From: Methanosarcinales archaeon
Lineage (GTDB): Archaea; Halobacteriota; Syntropharchaeia; Alkanophagales; Methanospirareceae
Direction of reading: 5' to 3'
DNA: 17,988 nt
NCBI GenBank assembly: GCA_030665925.1
Contig: DAOUYX010000009.1
Coordinates: 1 to 17,988 of the forward strand
In this document: positions 1 through 6,760 of the stretch, piece after piece
Layout of the letters: the number at the start of each line of letters is the position of its first letter
How positions within the stretch are numbered: the first letter of the stretch is position 1
Notes under the pieces: generated by a model
The model's input: the letters and a program-made list of their open reading frames with translations, nothing else
Database searches by the model: none
Told to the model about the DNA's origin: nothing
Program-made: the position numbers and the translations under genes

Positions 1-262
1 TTGTCAGCAGAATATAATTGTAATACCAATCCTCGAAGATGCGTTCCGGGATCTCATCTATTCGCGTGGGCTCCACGCCGTAACCCGAAGGTCCGGTAAT
101 GAGATCCACGGGTAACGCTTCTCGTAACGCATCGTTTATCCGCTCTGGATTCTTTGCTAATTCGACGTTGTCAAGCGGATTCTCATAGTACACTTTGCCA
201 TCTTCAATCGCACAGATGTCCATGCTCTTCGTTCCCGGATCAACACCTGCCGCTCGCGTCAT
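1..262 (-). CDS. DUF1464 family protein, second tandem copy (N-terminal part only)
   Basis: Partial gene whose ATG is at 262; the frame stays open for 87 codons to the window edge, so the C-terminal three quarters lie outside. The visible N-terminus has the phosphate-binding start of an ASKHA fold (GVDPGTKSMD), then a GPSGYG motif near residue 58. Both match the neighbouring gene at 281-1432 almost exactly (GIDPGTKSMD, GPSGYG), so the two are tandem paralogues. The spacing is only 18 bp and both read the same way, which suggests one operon with the beta-RFA-P synthase gene. The family (COG2441) has been labelled predicted butyrate kinase, but I know of no firm biochemical role. The family call is confident; the function is not. 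Confidence 0.82.
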   Translation of the reverse strand, partial: MTRAAGVDPGTKSMDICAIEDGKVYYENPLDNVELAKNPERINDALREALPVDLITGPSGYGVEPTRIDEIPERIFEDWYYNYILLT

Positions 263-280
263 AATTTTTGAATAGCCCTT

Positions 281-1432
281 TTATCGAGTAAAAGTTTCTT
301 CTATTCGTTCCCGTACTTCCTTATTCATGTAGATGTGGCTGAACACCCCGCCTGAGCTTTTCCGCAGCTCCATAGTTTCTACCAGCTTCTCGTATTTGCC
401 GCCTGCTATGCCGTTTGCAATGAGTGCCGCACCCTCCGCAGCTTCCTTTACCTCACCGCCAGTCCTCGTCAGGGTTCTTATCCCCGCCTGGATTCCGAGC
501 TCCTGGAGATGATCCTGCAGTACTGCGGTTACGTCCTGAACGAAGGGCTCTATCCGCGTGAACCGACCGCTAAGCAATATCTCCGTTGGCTCTCGGACGG
601 ACGAAAGCATTGAATACGTGTCCTTGATTATTGATTCCAGCATGGCGGAATAAGCAAGCTTCACAGGCTGCTCGGAGTCCTGCCGTGCACGGCTAACGAA
701 TTCATCAATAGAAGTCTTCTGTGGGTCTATCTGTGAAATAGCGGCTGCACCGCCATCGAAGAGCATCATCTTTGAAAAGTCCGTTACAGTGTTCGCCAGG
801 GCGTATGCAAGTTCTCCGTCTACCGCACCCATGCCCATGTACCCAACTCCGCCCATGGTTCCGCCGACGCCGTCAACTATCTTACCATTTTCTATTCCCA
901 TCGCAGCCGTGTAGCCGAAGCCGATTTCAAGCACGATGAACGACGTTCCTGAGTACTCGATCCCGTATTTCTCTGCTTGATCCCTGATCCCGGAAACCGC
1001 GGTGAAGACCTTGTCCGCCGTGCCCATATCTATTTTGTTTATCTTCCGGTATTCGGGAACAGTCGGTAGATGAATGACTCCCGGCGGAAACCAGACGTTG
1101 AGGTTCGACTTCTTCATTAGGAACATCAGCTCTCGTAACCCGACGATGTTCAGCCTTCTGGCAACGTCTGCTTTTGTGATGAACGTTGCGGCATTGATCT
1201 CTGTGTCCGCGGCTTCTGAGGCTTTAACCATCGGCAGTCCGTAGCCGCTTGGACCGACGATTACGTCTATCTCCCTGCCTATTTCACGTATCGCATCCAG
1301 CACGATTTCAGGGTTCTTCGTTACCTCAACCCGGGGTATTGCAAGGTCCATAATCACCTCATCGGTCTCGTCATCAAAACCAAAAACGTCCATGCTCTTC
1401 GTTCCAGGGTCTATTCCAATTGCGGTTACCAT
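281..1432 (-). CDS. DUF1464 family protein (COG2441, ASKHA-fold predicted kinase)
   Basis: A 383-residue protein of the archaeal DUF1464 family, predicted to adopt the actin/Hsp70/sugar-kinase (ASKHA) fold. Visible motifs are the phosphate-1 loop GIDPGTKSMD (residues 6-15), GPSGYG near residue 60, a glycine-rich GGTMGGVG near residue 190, and a C-terminal LSGRFTRIEP plus EAAEGAALIANG, which resembles the adenosine-binding end of such kinases. COG2441 has been called predicted butyrate kinase; the true substrate is unknown. The ATG overlaps the TAA of the upstream beta-RFA-P synthase gene by 7 bases (ATGGTAA), so the two are probably translationally coupled. A second copy of the family follows 18 bp downstream. 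Length is typical and nothing looks broken. Confidence 0.85.
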   Translation of the reverse strand: MVTAIGIDPGTKSMDVFGFDDETDEVIMDLAIPRVEVTKNPEIVLDAIREIGREIDVIVGPSGYGLPMVKASEAADTEINAATFITKADVARRLNIVGLRELMFLMKKSNLNVWFPPGVIHLPTVPEYRKINKIDMGTADKVFTAVSGIRDQAEKYGIEYSGTSFIVLEIGFGYTAAMGIENGKIVDGVGGTMGGVGYMGMGAVDGELAYALANTVTDFSKMMLFDGGAAAISQIDPQKTSIDEFVSRARQDSEQPVKLAYSAMLESIIKDTYSMLSSVREPTEILLSGRFTRIEPFVQDVTAVLQDHLQELGIQAGIRTLTRTGGEVKEAAEGAALIANGIAGGKYEKLVETMELRKSSGGVFSHIYMNKEVRERIEETFTR

Positions 1433-2412
1433 TTCCTTATTCTCGCTCCTTGATTGTTGCCCGGAGTGTAAAAGACTTCTCCTCCACCTTCGTTTTCTAC
1501 AAGATCCTCAAGTTTCTCAACGAGCTTTCGCGCGGTGTTCCCGTCGTCCACGAGCCCGTAGAATGTCGGACCCCAGCAGGTTTGGCACGCGCCATAAGCG
1601 CCATTATCTAACAGTATTTTTATTCCCGTCTCCACGATGGGGTCGCAGTAGGTGTTGCCTTCCTGAAACTCGCTCCAGAAACCTCCAAGACGGCTGTTGA
1701 ATGCCGTTATGTATTTACCGAAAGTCTTTATGTCGTGCTCCATAATAGAGGGCATAACTTGCATGAGCATTATTCTTGAGAGCCGGTCAGACATCTGCTC
1801 CGGCATTGGCTTCAGAGTATTGAGTATCTCTTCCTCGTGCTCTTTTATCTTCAGTATCGCCGGTATCGGCTTTTTCGGTATGCAAACGACGAATAGCCAG
1901 TCCTCCGGTATCGGACATCTGAATAGGCATGGTGGAACCCGCCTGCCTTTGTCTTTTATATTGTATCCGCCGTCAATGATGAACCCTCCGGCTTGGAACG
2001 AGTTAAAACCAAGTGCAACGATGTCTGACCTTCCGAGTGCGATAGCCATCTCCTCCACAGCAACAGAGCGGTTGTAGAGTTGTGATATCGCACTGCCGAT
2101 AGATAACGCAAGTGCGGTCTGTGATCCCATGCCGAGATGCTTTGGGATGGTTTCCTTGACGTTAATCTCGATTCCACCCTCGACATTAAACCTCTCCATG
2201 AATGCACGTACATACCTTTCTGCGTTCTCTCTGTCTTCGCCTCTGACCGCAATCTTATCTGATTTAACGGCTTCTATAACCGTTCGAGGGTAATCAATAG
2301 TGAAACCCGCTGTGCCGTAGAGCCGTCCAAGGTCTCCGGTTAAGTCCATGTTACCCGCGTGTAAGTGTGCAGGTGCAACAATGACTTTTCCAATTCCACC
2401 ACCGGTAGTCAT
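1426..2412 (-). CDS. beta-ribofuranosylaminobenzene 5'-phosphate synthase (GHMP-like)
   Basis: A 328-residue protein matching archaeal beta-RFA-P synthase (COG1907). This enzyme condenses p-hydroxybenzoate or p-aminobenzoate with PRPP, releasing CO2 and PPi, as the first committed step of tetrahydromethanopterin synthesis. It has the GHMP-kinase fold: the glycine-rich ATP-loop analogue PKHLGMGSQT lies at residues 90-99, after an N-terminal strand with the PAHLHAGNMD segment (residues 14-23). The C-terminal part contains GACQTCWGPTFYG, typical of the family. It is the first gene of a minus-strand cluster and overlaps the DUF1464 gene by 7 bases. It implies an H4MPT-dependent C1 pathway. The ATG at 2412 is preceded by a TATA-like box about 40 bp upstream, consistent with a short leader. 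Confidence 0.88.
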   Translation of the reverse strand: MTTGGGIGKVIVAPAHLHAGNMDLTGDLGRLYGTAGFTIDYPRTVIEAVKSDKIAVRGEDRENAERYVRAFMERFNVEGGIEINVKETIPKHLGMGSQTALALSIGSAISQLYNRSVAVEEMAIALGRSDIVALGFNSFQAGGFIIDGGYNIKDKGRRVPPCLFRCPIPEDWLFVVCIPKKPIPAILKIKEHEEEILNTLKPMPEQMSDRLSRIMLMQVMPSIMEHDIKTFGKYITAFNSRLGGFWSEFQEGNTYCDPIVETGIKILLDNGAYGACQTCWGPTFYGLVDDGNTARKLVEKLEDLVENEGGGEVFYTPGNNQGARIRKW

Positions 2413-2447
2413 TCTTCCGTATTATCCCCTTATCTTTAACCCTGACT

Positions 2448-2456
2448 TATACATAC
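2448..2456 (-). promoter_or_regulatory. candidate TATA box for the beta-RFA-P synthase operon
   Basis: The minus strand reads TATGTATAA here, centred about 40 bp before the ATG at 2412, so transcription would start near 2425 and leave a leader of roughly 10-15 nt. A stronger-looking TTTATATAT lies at 2524-2532 on the same strand but would give a leader of over 80 nt. Either could be used. This is a consensus match only. Confidence 0.3.
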
Positions 2457-2567
2457 ATACGATTCTTTTTCTTATCTTACTTAACCCGCTATTTCCCATT
2501 CTCTAAGTGTGTGCTCTTTGCACATATATAAACCTTTTGGAATATCTTTCAAATAGTTACCAGAGTT

Positions 2568-2670
2568 TTACCGCAGAGTACGCGGAGCACGCAGAAGCAT
2601 CAGAAAAGAAACCCTGAACAATGATAAAAACAGTCTAAAAACTCCGTTGTCTCTGCACTCTCGGCGGTAA
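2568..2670. repeat. imperfect inverted repeat with TTACCGC ends
   Basis: The left arm begins TTACCGCAGAGTACGCGGAG at 2568-2587. The right arm, read on the minus strand from 2670, begins TTACCGCCGAGAGTGCAGAG. The first 20 positions agree at about 14, and the arms then diverge. About 50 bp of AT-rich DNA separates them. The CGCAGAG-type short-period pattern resembles repeats scattered through many environmental prokaryotic genomes, often as miniature or REP-like elements. No target duplication or ORF was found. It occupies the gap between the tatA 3' end and the promoter region of the 2412 operon; apart from possible promoter elements the rest of that 293-bp gap shows nothing recognisable. Confidence 0.5.
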
Positions 2671-2705
2671 TAGCTAAATCAAAGGAGTTCAATCAATCTA
2701 TCTAT

Positions 2706-3080
2706 CTATTCCTTCGCAGACTTGGAGGATTTCATCTTTGCCTGAACTTCCGCTTTTAACTCCTCTTCGGTCTTCCCCTCGGTATCTATGCCCATATACG
2801 CAGCTACTTCTTTTATGTCTACCGCTTCAGGCTTCGTCTCCACGCTTGCCGTCGTCTTCGGTATCGCTCCTTTCTCGTCGCCCGTTACGGAATCTTCAAG
2901 ATTTTTGAGGTTCAGTTCCGATTCGCGTTTCGCCTTTTTGAACTCCCCCATTGCCTGCCCAAAGGACCTTGCAAGCTGCGGCACCTTCGCTGCGCCGAAT
3001 AACAGGACTACTATCAATATCCCTATTACTACCAATTCGCCTCCGCCGGGCATTCCAAAAAACATTATTCCAAAAAACAT
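2706..3080 (-). CDS. tatA: twin-arginine translocase subunit TatA
   Basis: A 124-residue TatA-type protein, the pore-forming partner of TatC in Sec-independent export of folded proteins with twin-arginine signals. The N-terminal segment has the family pattern: a polar GGGEL (12-16), a single membrane helix to about residue 28, the FG hinge (28-29), then the amphipathic helix KVPQLARSFGQAMGEFKKA (32-50). The tail beyond residue 50 is longer and more charged than in minimal TatA proteins and ends with a lysine/serine-rich stretch. The ATG at 3080 has a purine-rich ribosome site (GGGAGAGG) and a TATA box in good positions. tatC1 and tatC2 lie immediately upstream. M7 and M10 are possible later starts but are less well placed. 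Confidence 0.92.
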   Translation of the reverse strand: MFFGIMFFGMPGGGELVVIGILIVVLLFGAAKVPQLARSFGQAMGEFKKAKRESELNLKNLEDSVTGDEKGAIPKTTASVETKPEAVDIKEVAAYMGIDTEGKTEEELKAEVQAKMKSSKSAKE

Positions 3081-3114
3081 CTCTTTCCTCTCCCATCTAT
3101 AAGATAAGCGCAGG

Positions 3115-3124
3115 TATATATAAA
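3115..3124 (-). promoter_or_regulatory. TATA box for tatA
   Basis: The minus strand reads TTTATATATA, close to the archaeal TATA consensus. It is centred about 40 bp before the tatA ATG at 3080, which predicts a start near 3092 and a 12-nt leader that contains the ribosome site. It lies in the 46-bp gap after tatC1, so tatA can be transcribed separately from tatC1. Confidence 0.6.
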
Positions 3125-3126
3125 GA

Positions 3127-3945
3127 TTATCGTTTACGCCCGATATATCGTGTTAGCAACAGTCCGAGTTCAAACAGTGCTATTGCCACCAACGCCATGA
3201 TCGTCGAAATACCCGTAGGGTCCGCGATGACGAAGAAAGCAATGCCTATTATTAGTCCGTAGATTATCACTCTCTTATCCCTGAGCCACGAATGCGTGAC
3301 TATTTTCAGCTTCACCGCTAAGATCATTACGAAGGGGATTTGAAAAATCAGCCCAAATCCAACACCGGTGTAAAGGATGATAGAAAAGATCCGTTTTGCA
3401 GAAAGTGCAACCTGTGCTATATCTCCGGAATAGTGGATGAGATAACCGAAGATCATAGGAAGGACGAAGTAATAGGCGAAGACCGTACCGACACCATAAC
3501 AGCAGATCGAAGGTATAACAACCATCAGGAAAAATTTGCGCTCCGATGGATACAACCCGGGTCGTATGAAAGCGAAAGTCTCATATACTATCAATGGTAT
3601 CGTAACAGAAAGAGCGAATACGAAGCAGAATAAAAGTCTCACACTCATCCATTCCAGCGGATTATAAACAAACATAGCCATTTCTTCAGGGAATAGATTA
3701 TGGAATAATAAGTAGCGAAGGAAAATGTTTGAAAAAGGGAACATAGCCAGTGCGGCAATACCGAACGGGATTAAGACGACGATAGCCCTCTTTCGTAGTT
3801 CAACAAGATGCTCCACTATCGGAATCTCTTCATCCCTCATCGGGCCATCTACGCTCAGGGCCTCATCGTCAGTTCTCTGCATTTTCTCTTTCGCGTTCTC
3901 GTTCACTTCAGTTTCAACTTTAGCTTTTATCCCATCTATATTCAT
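3127..3945 (-). CDS. tatC: Sec-independent translocase TatC (copy 1)
   Basis: A polytopic TatC family protein of 272 residues, the twin-arginine receptor core of the Tat system. About 40 charged N-terminal residues precede the signature HLVELRKR (about residues 46-53). A second receptor-loop motif, FIRPGLYPSERKF, follows the second membrane helix. These hold both conserved glutamates that in E. coli TatC (E15 and E103) contact the signal peptide. The region that normally reads TPPD before the last helix is degenerate here (IADPTGIS). ATG 3945 was chosen; a TTG 15 bases upstream is possible but would leave almost no gap to the divergent tatC2. tatA follows 46 bp downstream. Confidence 0.9.
   Translation of the reverse strand: MNIDGIKAKVETEVNENAKEKMQRTDDEALSVDGPMRDEEIPIVEHLVELRKRAIVVLIPFGIAALAMFPFSNIFLRYLLFHNLFPEEMAMFVYNPLEWMSVRLLFCFVFALSVTIPLIVYETFAFIRPGLYPSERKFFLMVVIPSICCYGVGTVFAYYFVLPMIFGYLIHYSGDIAQVALSAKRIFSIILYTGVGFGLIFQIPFVMILAVKLKIVTHSWLRDKRVIIYGLIIGIAFFVIADPTGISTIMALVAIALFELGLLLTRYIGRKR
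3924..3931 (+). promoter_or_regulatory. candidate TATA-like element for tatC2, inside tatC1
   Basis: CTTTTATC on the plus strand is centred about 40 bp before the tatC2 ATG at 3967, within the tatC1 coding sequence. The predicted start near 3953 would put the AAGGAG ribosome site at the very 5' end of the message, so this is a weak assignment. Confidence 0.28.
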
Positions 3946-3966
3946 AGTAATAAGGAGCAATTGAAG

Positions 3967-4710
3967 ATGGCGGCTATTTTCGAGGAGTTAGGATATATAA
4001 CGGAGGCGCTAAAGAAAAAACTCATACCCATTATTGTGATTATACTTGCTGGTTTTTTGGTTTCGTTTCAACTTTTAGATCCCGTATTATTCAAGATAAA
4101 ACAGGACCTTCTCCCCGAAGGGGCAACGCTCATCTATCTCTCACCTGTGGAGGTGATTATGCTCAAAGTAAAGTTAGCTATGGTCATCGGCGTAATACTT
4201 GCCCTTCCTCTTGTATGTTATTATGTGTATAAGACATTGAAGGTACGGTTTGGAATAAAGAATCCCCTGAAAAAATCACATCTCGTTCTATTGCTGGGTT
4301 CCACTGTTTCTCTATTCGTCCTCGGTGTGTGCTACTCTTACTTCCTCATGTTGCCTTTTGTCCTGAAATATCTCTACGGTATGTCATTAGAAGTGGGAGT
4401 TTCCGCCACTTACTCCATATACGAATTTATATCGTTCGTCATAATACTAACGCTCATACTGGGGGTAGCGTTTGAAGTTCCTATCTTTATCGTTCTTGCC
4501 GTTCAATCGGGAATCGTCCAAATAAGCGCTCTGAAGGAGTATAGGCGATACATAATCGTGATAATGTTCGCCCTCGCGGCGATCGTTACACCGCCGGACG
4601 TCGTGAGCCAGATCGTTGTCGGTTTCCCGTTGGTGATCTTCTATGAGATAGGTATAATCGCGGCGAGCTTTATCAATCGGAAACGTTCCGTTTCGCCTCA
4701 AGTGTCGTAG
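3967..4710 (+). CDS. tatC: Sec-independent translocase TatC (copy 2, divergent)
   Basis: A second TatC family protein, 247 residues and six hydrophobic segments, divergent from tatC1 with only 21 bp between the two starts. Its C-terminal half is canonical: FEVP in helix 4, LKEYRRY, then TPPDVVSQ and FPLVIFYEIGI. The N-terminal HLxELRxR signature is replaced by a degenerate YITEALKKKL, and the ERR-type loop by KNPLKKSH, so neither signal-peptide-binding glutamate of E. coli TatC is evident. The pattern is the reverse of tatC1. ATG 3967 was chosen because AAGGAG (3952-3957) lies 9 bases upstream. It is likely to work in one complex with TatC1 and TatA in the cytoplasmic membrane; that is an inference. 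Confidence 0.88.
   Translation: MAAIFEELGYITEALKKKLIPIIVIILAGFLVSFQLLDPVLFKIKQDLLPEGATLIYLSPVEVIMLKVKLAMVIGVILALPLVCYYVYKTLKVRFGIKNPLKKSHLVLLLGSTVSLFVLGVCYSYFLMLPFVLKYLYGMSLEVGVSATYSIYEFISFVIILTLILGVAFEVPIFIVLAVQSGIVQISALKEYRRYIIVIMFALAAIVTPPDVVSQIVVGFPLVIFYEIGIIAASFINRKRSVSPQVS
3993..4000 (-). promoter_or_regulatory. candidate TATA box for tatC1, inside tatC2
   Basis: The minus strand reads TTATATAT, centred about 51 bp before the tatC1 ATG at 3945, predicting a start near 3970 and a leader of about 25 nt. It lies within the first codons of tatC2, so the two divergent transcripts would overlap at their 5' ends. Confidence 0.42.
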
Positions 4711-4899
4711 TTTGGATATCAAAATCCGTTCTGCCTCATCTTTGCTGAACGTCTCATAGAATGCTTCGACTGCTACGAATATGTTTGCTGTACCGTGTTT
4801 CAAACCCTTCCTTCTTCCTCATCTCTTCCGTGAGCATTTATTCTCCAAACAGTGTTCTTGCCAACTGGCGAGAACGTGATCCGCACCTCATACCAGTCG

Positions 4900-4908
4900 A
4901 AAAATATA
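4900..4908 (+). promoter_or_regulatory. candidate TATA box for the gene at 4942
   Basis: An AAAAATATA run is centred about 38 bp before the ATG at 4942, predicting a start near 4931 and a leader of about 10 nt. The rest of the 231-bp gap after tatC2 shows no plus-strand gene; two short protein-like minus-strand frames are noted under findings. Confidence 0.38.
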
Positions 4909-4941
4909 GCGAGAATGAGAGCCAAGTTTACATAATAAGTT

Positions 4942-5397
4942 ATGATCCCTTTGAACAGCAACGAGATGCTGCTGGTGCATGGAAATAGCGGTACATTAGC
5001 GGTGGTTAAGGTAGGGAAACAAAGGCAGTTTTTCGTTGACACTCCCGAAAGGGAGATTGTATTGGCACTGGAGCCTGAAGCGTTGCTTGTAGCTTCCGGG
5101 TTTGGCACTGACGAACGAATGGTGAATGGGTTACGGTGTGTGCTCTATATGATTAGAGAAGTAAACTCGCCACTGATTGTACTGCCAAAGAACCATCCTG
5201 CATCCGCTCGTCTTAAGATAGTGGTATCCGCAGGCAAGAGAATCGTGTTGAACTGTGATATTACACCCGGCACACATCCAGAGCAGCATTTACTCTGTGG
5301 CATGAAGGAATTCAACGGTGCCGAGATTCTGAGCGTAGAAGGTGGCGTGGAACTCAAGGGGCTGGAGTGGGCGAAGTGTGAGAAACTTTCTTTTTAA
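4942..5397 (+). CDS. conserved-looking protein of unknown function
   Basis: A 151-residue soluble protein that I do not recognise. It has no signal peptide or membrane segment and shows alternating hydrophobic and charged stretches that suggest a beta-rich fold. Local features are a GNSGTLAVVKVG segment near the N-terminus, VLPKNHPASARLKIV in the middle, and an ITPGTHPEQHLLCG stretch with two histidines and a cysteine. The ATG at 4942 fits a TATA-like box upstream; a second ATG at 4966 (MLLVHGNSG) is also possible. proB starts 33 bp after the stop on the same strand and has no clear promoter of its own, so the two may be co-transcribed. The stop codon lies inside a perfect palindrome. Coding confidence is moderate to good; function is unknown. 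Confidence 0.65.
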   Translation: MIPLNSNEMLLVHGNSGTLAVVKVGKQRQFFVDTPEREIVLALEPEALLVASGFGTDERMVNGLRCVLYMIREVNSPLIVLPKNHPASARLKIVVSAGKRIVLNCDITPGTHPEQHLLCGMKEFNGAEILSVEGGVELKGLEWAKCEKLSF

Positions 5398-5405
5398 GAA
5401 AGTTT
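5383..5405. repeat. perfect 10-bp palindrome spanning a stop codon
   Basis: AAACTTTCTT at 5383-5392 pairs perfectly with AAGAAAGTTT at 5396-5405 around a 3-nt TTT loop. The TAA of the preceding gene lies at 5395-5397. The core AAACTTT/AAAGTTT and the 3-nt loop match the palindromes found after the tRNA and inside traB. It might also act as a transcript-end hairpin, but no clear T-run follows. Confidence 0.6.
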
Positions 5406-5430
5406 GTTGGTAAAATATAAGTGGCTGGAT

Positions 5431-6585
5431 ATGACAAGCGAAGCAACAGTAACATCCACGGAAAGGGAAGTTAGAGATTTTTCAAAAGCGAAAAGGATCG
5501 TAATAAAGGTTGGGACCAGCAACCTCACCGATAAGAACTACCGACTTGAGCCACGGAAAGTTGAGAAACTCGCTATAGAGATAGTTGAACTGAAAAGGTG
5601 GGGTAAAGAAGTCATTTTGGTATCTTCGGGCGCTATTGGTGCAGGTATTGGTAAACTTGACCTGAAGCAAAGACCACGGGACATCAAGGTATTGCAAGCC
5701 ACGGCTGCTGTCGGTCAGAACATCCTGATGAGCACGTATGATAGATATTTTGCCAATTATGACCAGATCATCGCTCAAGTCTTGTTAACACATGAGGCTT
5801 TCTTTAACCGACAGCGGTACCTCAACCTGAGAAATACCCTGGTTACCTTACTTAAGTCCGGTATAATCCCGATAATCAACGAGAACGACACGGTAGCCGT
5901 GGATGAAATAAAGTTAGGAGATAACGATTATTTATCAGCGCTGGTAGCAAGCAATCTCGATGCAGATTTACTCATTATCCTGTCTGACGTTGATGGCTTG
6001 TTCACCTATGACCCTAAAAGGAGTAAGAAAGCAGAACTCATCCCGATTGTGGAAGAGATAACCCCGGAGATTAAGCGTATTGCAGAAACAGGCGGAAAAA
6101 CCGGCGTGGGAGGTATGAAGACGAAAATTCAAGCCGCAAAGGTCACTATGAAAGCAGGCATTCCACTGATCATCGCAAACGGCAGGGAAGAGAACATCCT
6201 TATACGAATCATAGGGGGGGAACGTGTTGGAACGCTCTTCATGCCAAAAACAACGAGAAAGATGAACGGTAGAGAGCACTGGATCCTCTTCGCAGCCTCG
6301 CCAAAGGGCAGGATTAAAGTAGATGATGGTGCAAAAACCGCCTTGATTAAAAATAGCAGTAGCTTGCTTCCTTCTGGAATCACAGATGTAGAAAAGGAGT
6401 TCAGGAGTGGCGACACGGTAAGCATTGTAGACACCGAGGGTGTTGAATTTGCTAAGGGCATTACAAACTACTCAAGCAGTGATATCGAGAAGATAAAAGG
6501 CATGCAATCGAAAGACATAGAACACATTTTGGGGCGTAAAGATTACAATGAGGTGGTGTATAGAGGCAATCTGGTGTTGCTTTAA
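5431..6585 (+). CDS. proB: glutamate 5-kinase with C-terminal PUA domain
   Basis: Phosphorylates L-glutamate to gamma-glutamyl phosphate in the first step of proline synthesis, in the cytoplasm. The amino-acid-kinase domain shows VIKVGTSNL near residue 24, VSSGAIGAG near residue 65, INENDTVAVDEIKLGDND near 148, and a later GVGGMKTKIQAA typical of G5K. A PUA domain follows from about residue 288 (KGRIKVDDGAKTAL onward), so this is the full-length form. ATG 5431 gives 384 residues with a 20-residue lead before the kinase core. TTG codons at 5404 and 5407 would extend it but overlap the upstream palindrome. No proA or proC is in the window. Assignment is firm; promoter position is unclear. Confidence 0.92.
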   Translation: MTSEATVTSTEREVRDFSKAKRIVIKVGTSNLTDKNYRLEPRKVEKLAIEIVELKRWGKEVILVSSGAIGAGIGKLDLKQRPRDIKVLQATAAVGQNILMSTYDRYFANYDQIIAQVLLTHEAFFNRQRYLNLRNTLVTLLKSGIIPIINENDTVAVDEIKLGDNDYLSALVASNLDADLLIILSDVDGLFTYDPKRSKKAELIPIVEEITPEIKRIAETGGKTGVGGMKTKIQAAKVTMKAGIPLIIANGREENILIRIIGGERVGTLFMPKTTRKMNGREHWILFAASPKGRIKVDDGAKTALIKNSSSLLPSGITDVEKEFRSGDTVSIVDTEGVEFAKGITNYSSSDIEKIKGMQSKDIEHILGRKDYNEVVYRGNLVLL

Positions 6586-6622
6586 AATGTAGAATAAGAA
6601 AACATAAGTAGCACAAAACTGC

Positions 6623-6691
6623 TTATTGAGGATTCGGTATTTTTCCCATTTGCACGAATACTAAACCCCACCACAACGCCCATTTAGCCAT
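6623..6691 (-). CDS. possible 22-residue membrane peptide or gene remnant
   Basis: In the gap between proB and the KamA-type gene, the minus strand encodes MAKWALWWGLVFVQMGKIPN and two more residues from an ATG at 6691 to a TAA. The frame continues upstream as a further hydrophobic stretch (FYGIFLALG) before meeting a stop. It looks like the C-terminal helix of a membrane protein, so it may be a small membrane protein or the stump of a deleted gene. No ribosome site is evident. The same DNA can fold: 6635-6655 pairs imperfectly with 6697-6713 (TTGCAC / GTGCAA ends). Low confidence. Confidence 0.25.
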   Translation of the reverse strand: MAKWALWWGLVFVQMGKIPNPQ

Positions 6692-6760
6692 TCCAAGTGC
6701 AAGGAAAATTCCGTAAAATTAAAATGTATGGAACTTATAGAGGATTTAGGAGTGGTTACC

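Noticed and set aside
3808..3966. Upstream extension of tatC2 by 53 codons.
   Set aside because: It is antisense to tatC1, and the ATG at 3967 has a good AAGGAG site at the right distance.
4447..4803. Long minus-strand frame under the 3' end of tatC2.
   Set aside because: Two thirds of it is antisense to a clearly coding, motif-bearing tatC2; only the part beyond 4710 is mentioned, as a low-interest finding.
5404..5430. TTG start for proB at 5404.
   Set aside because: It lies inside the palindrome and adds only a non-conserved lead; ATG 5431 is a normal start.
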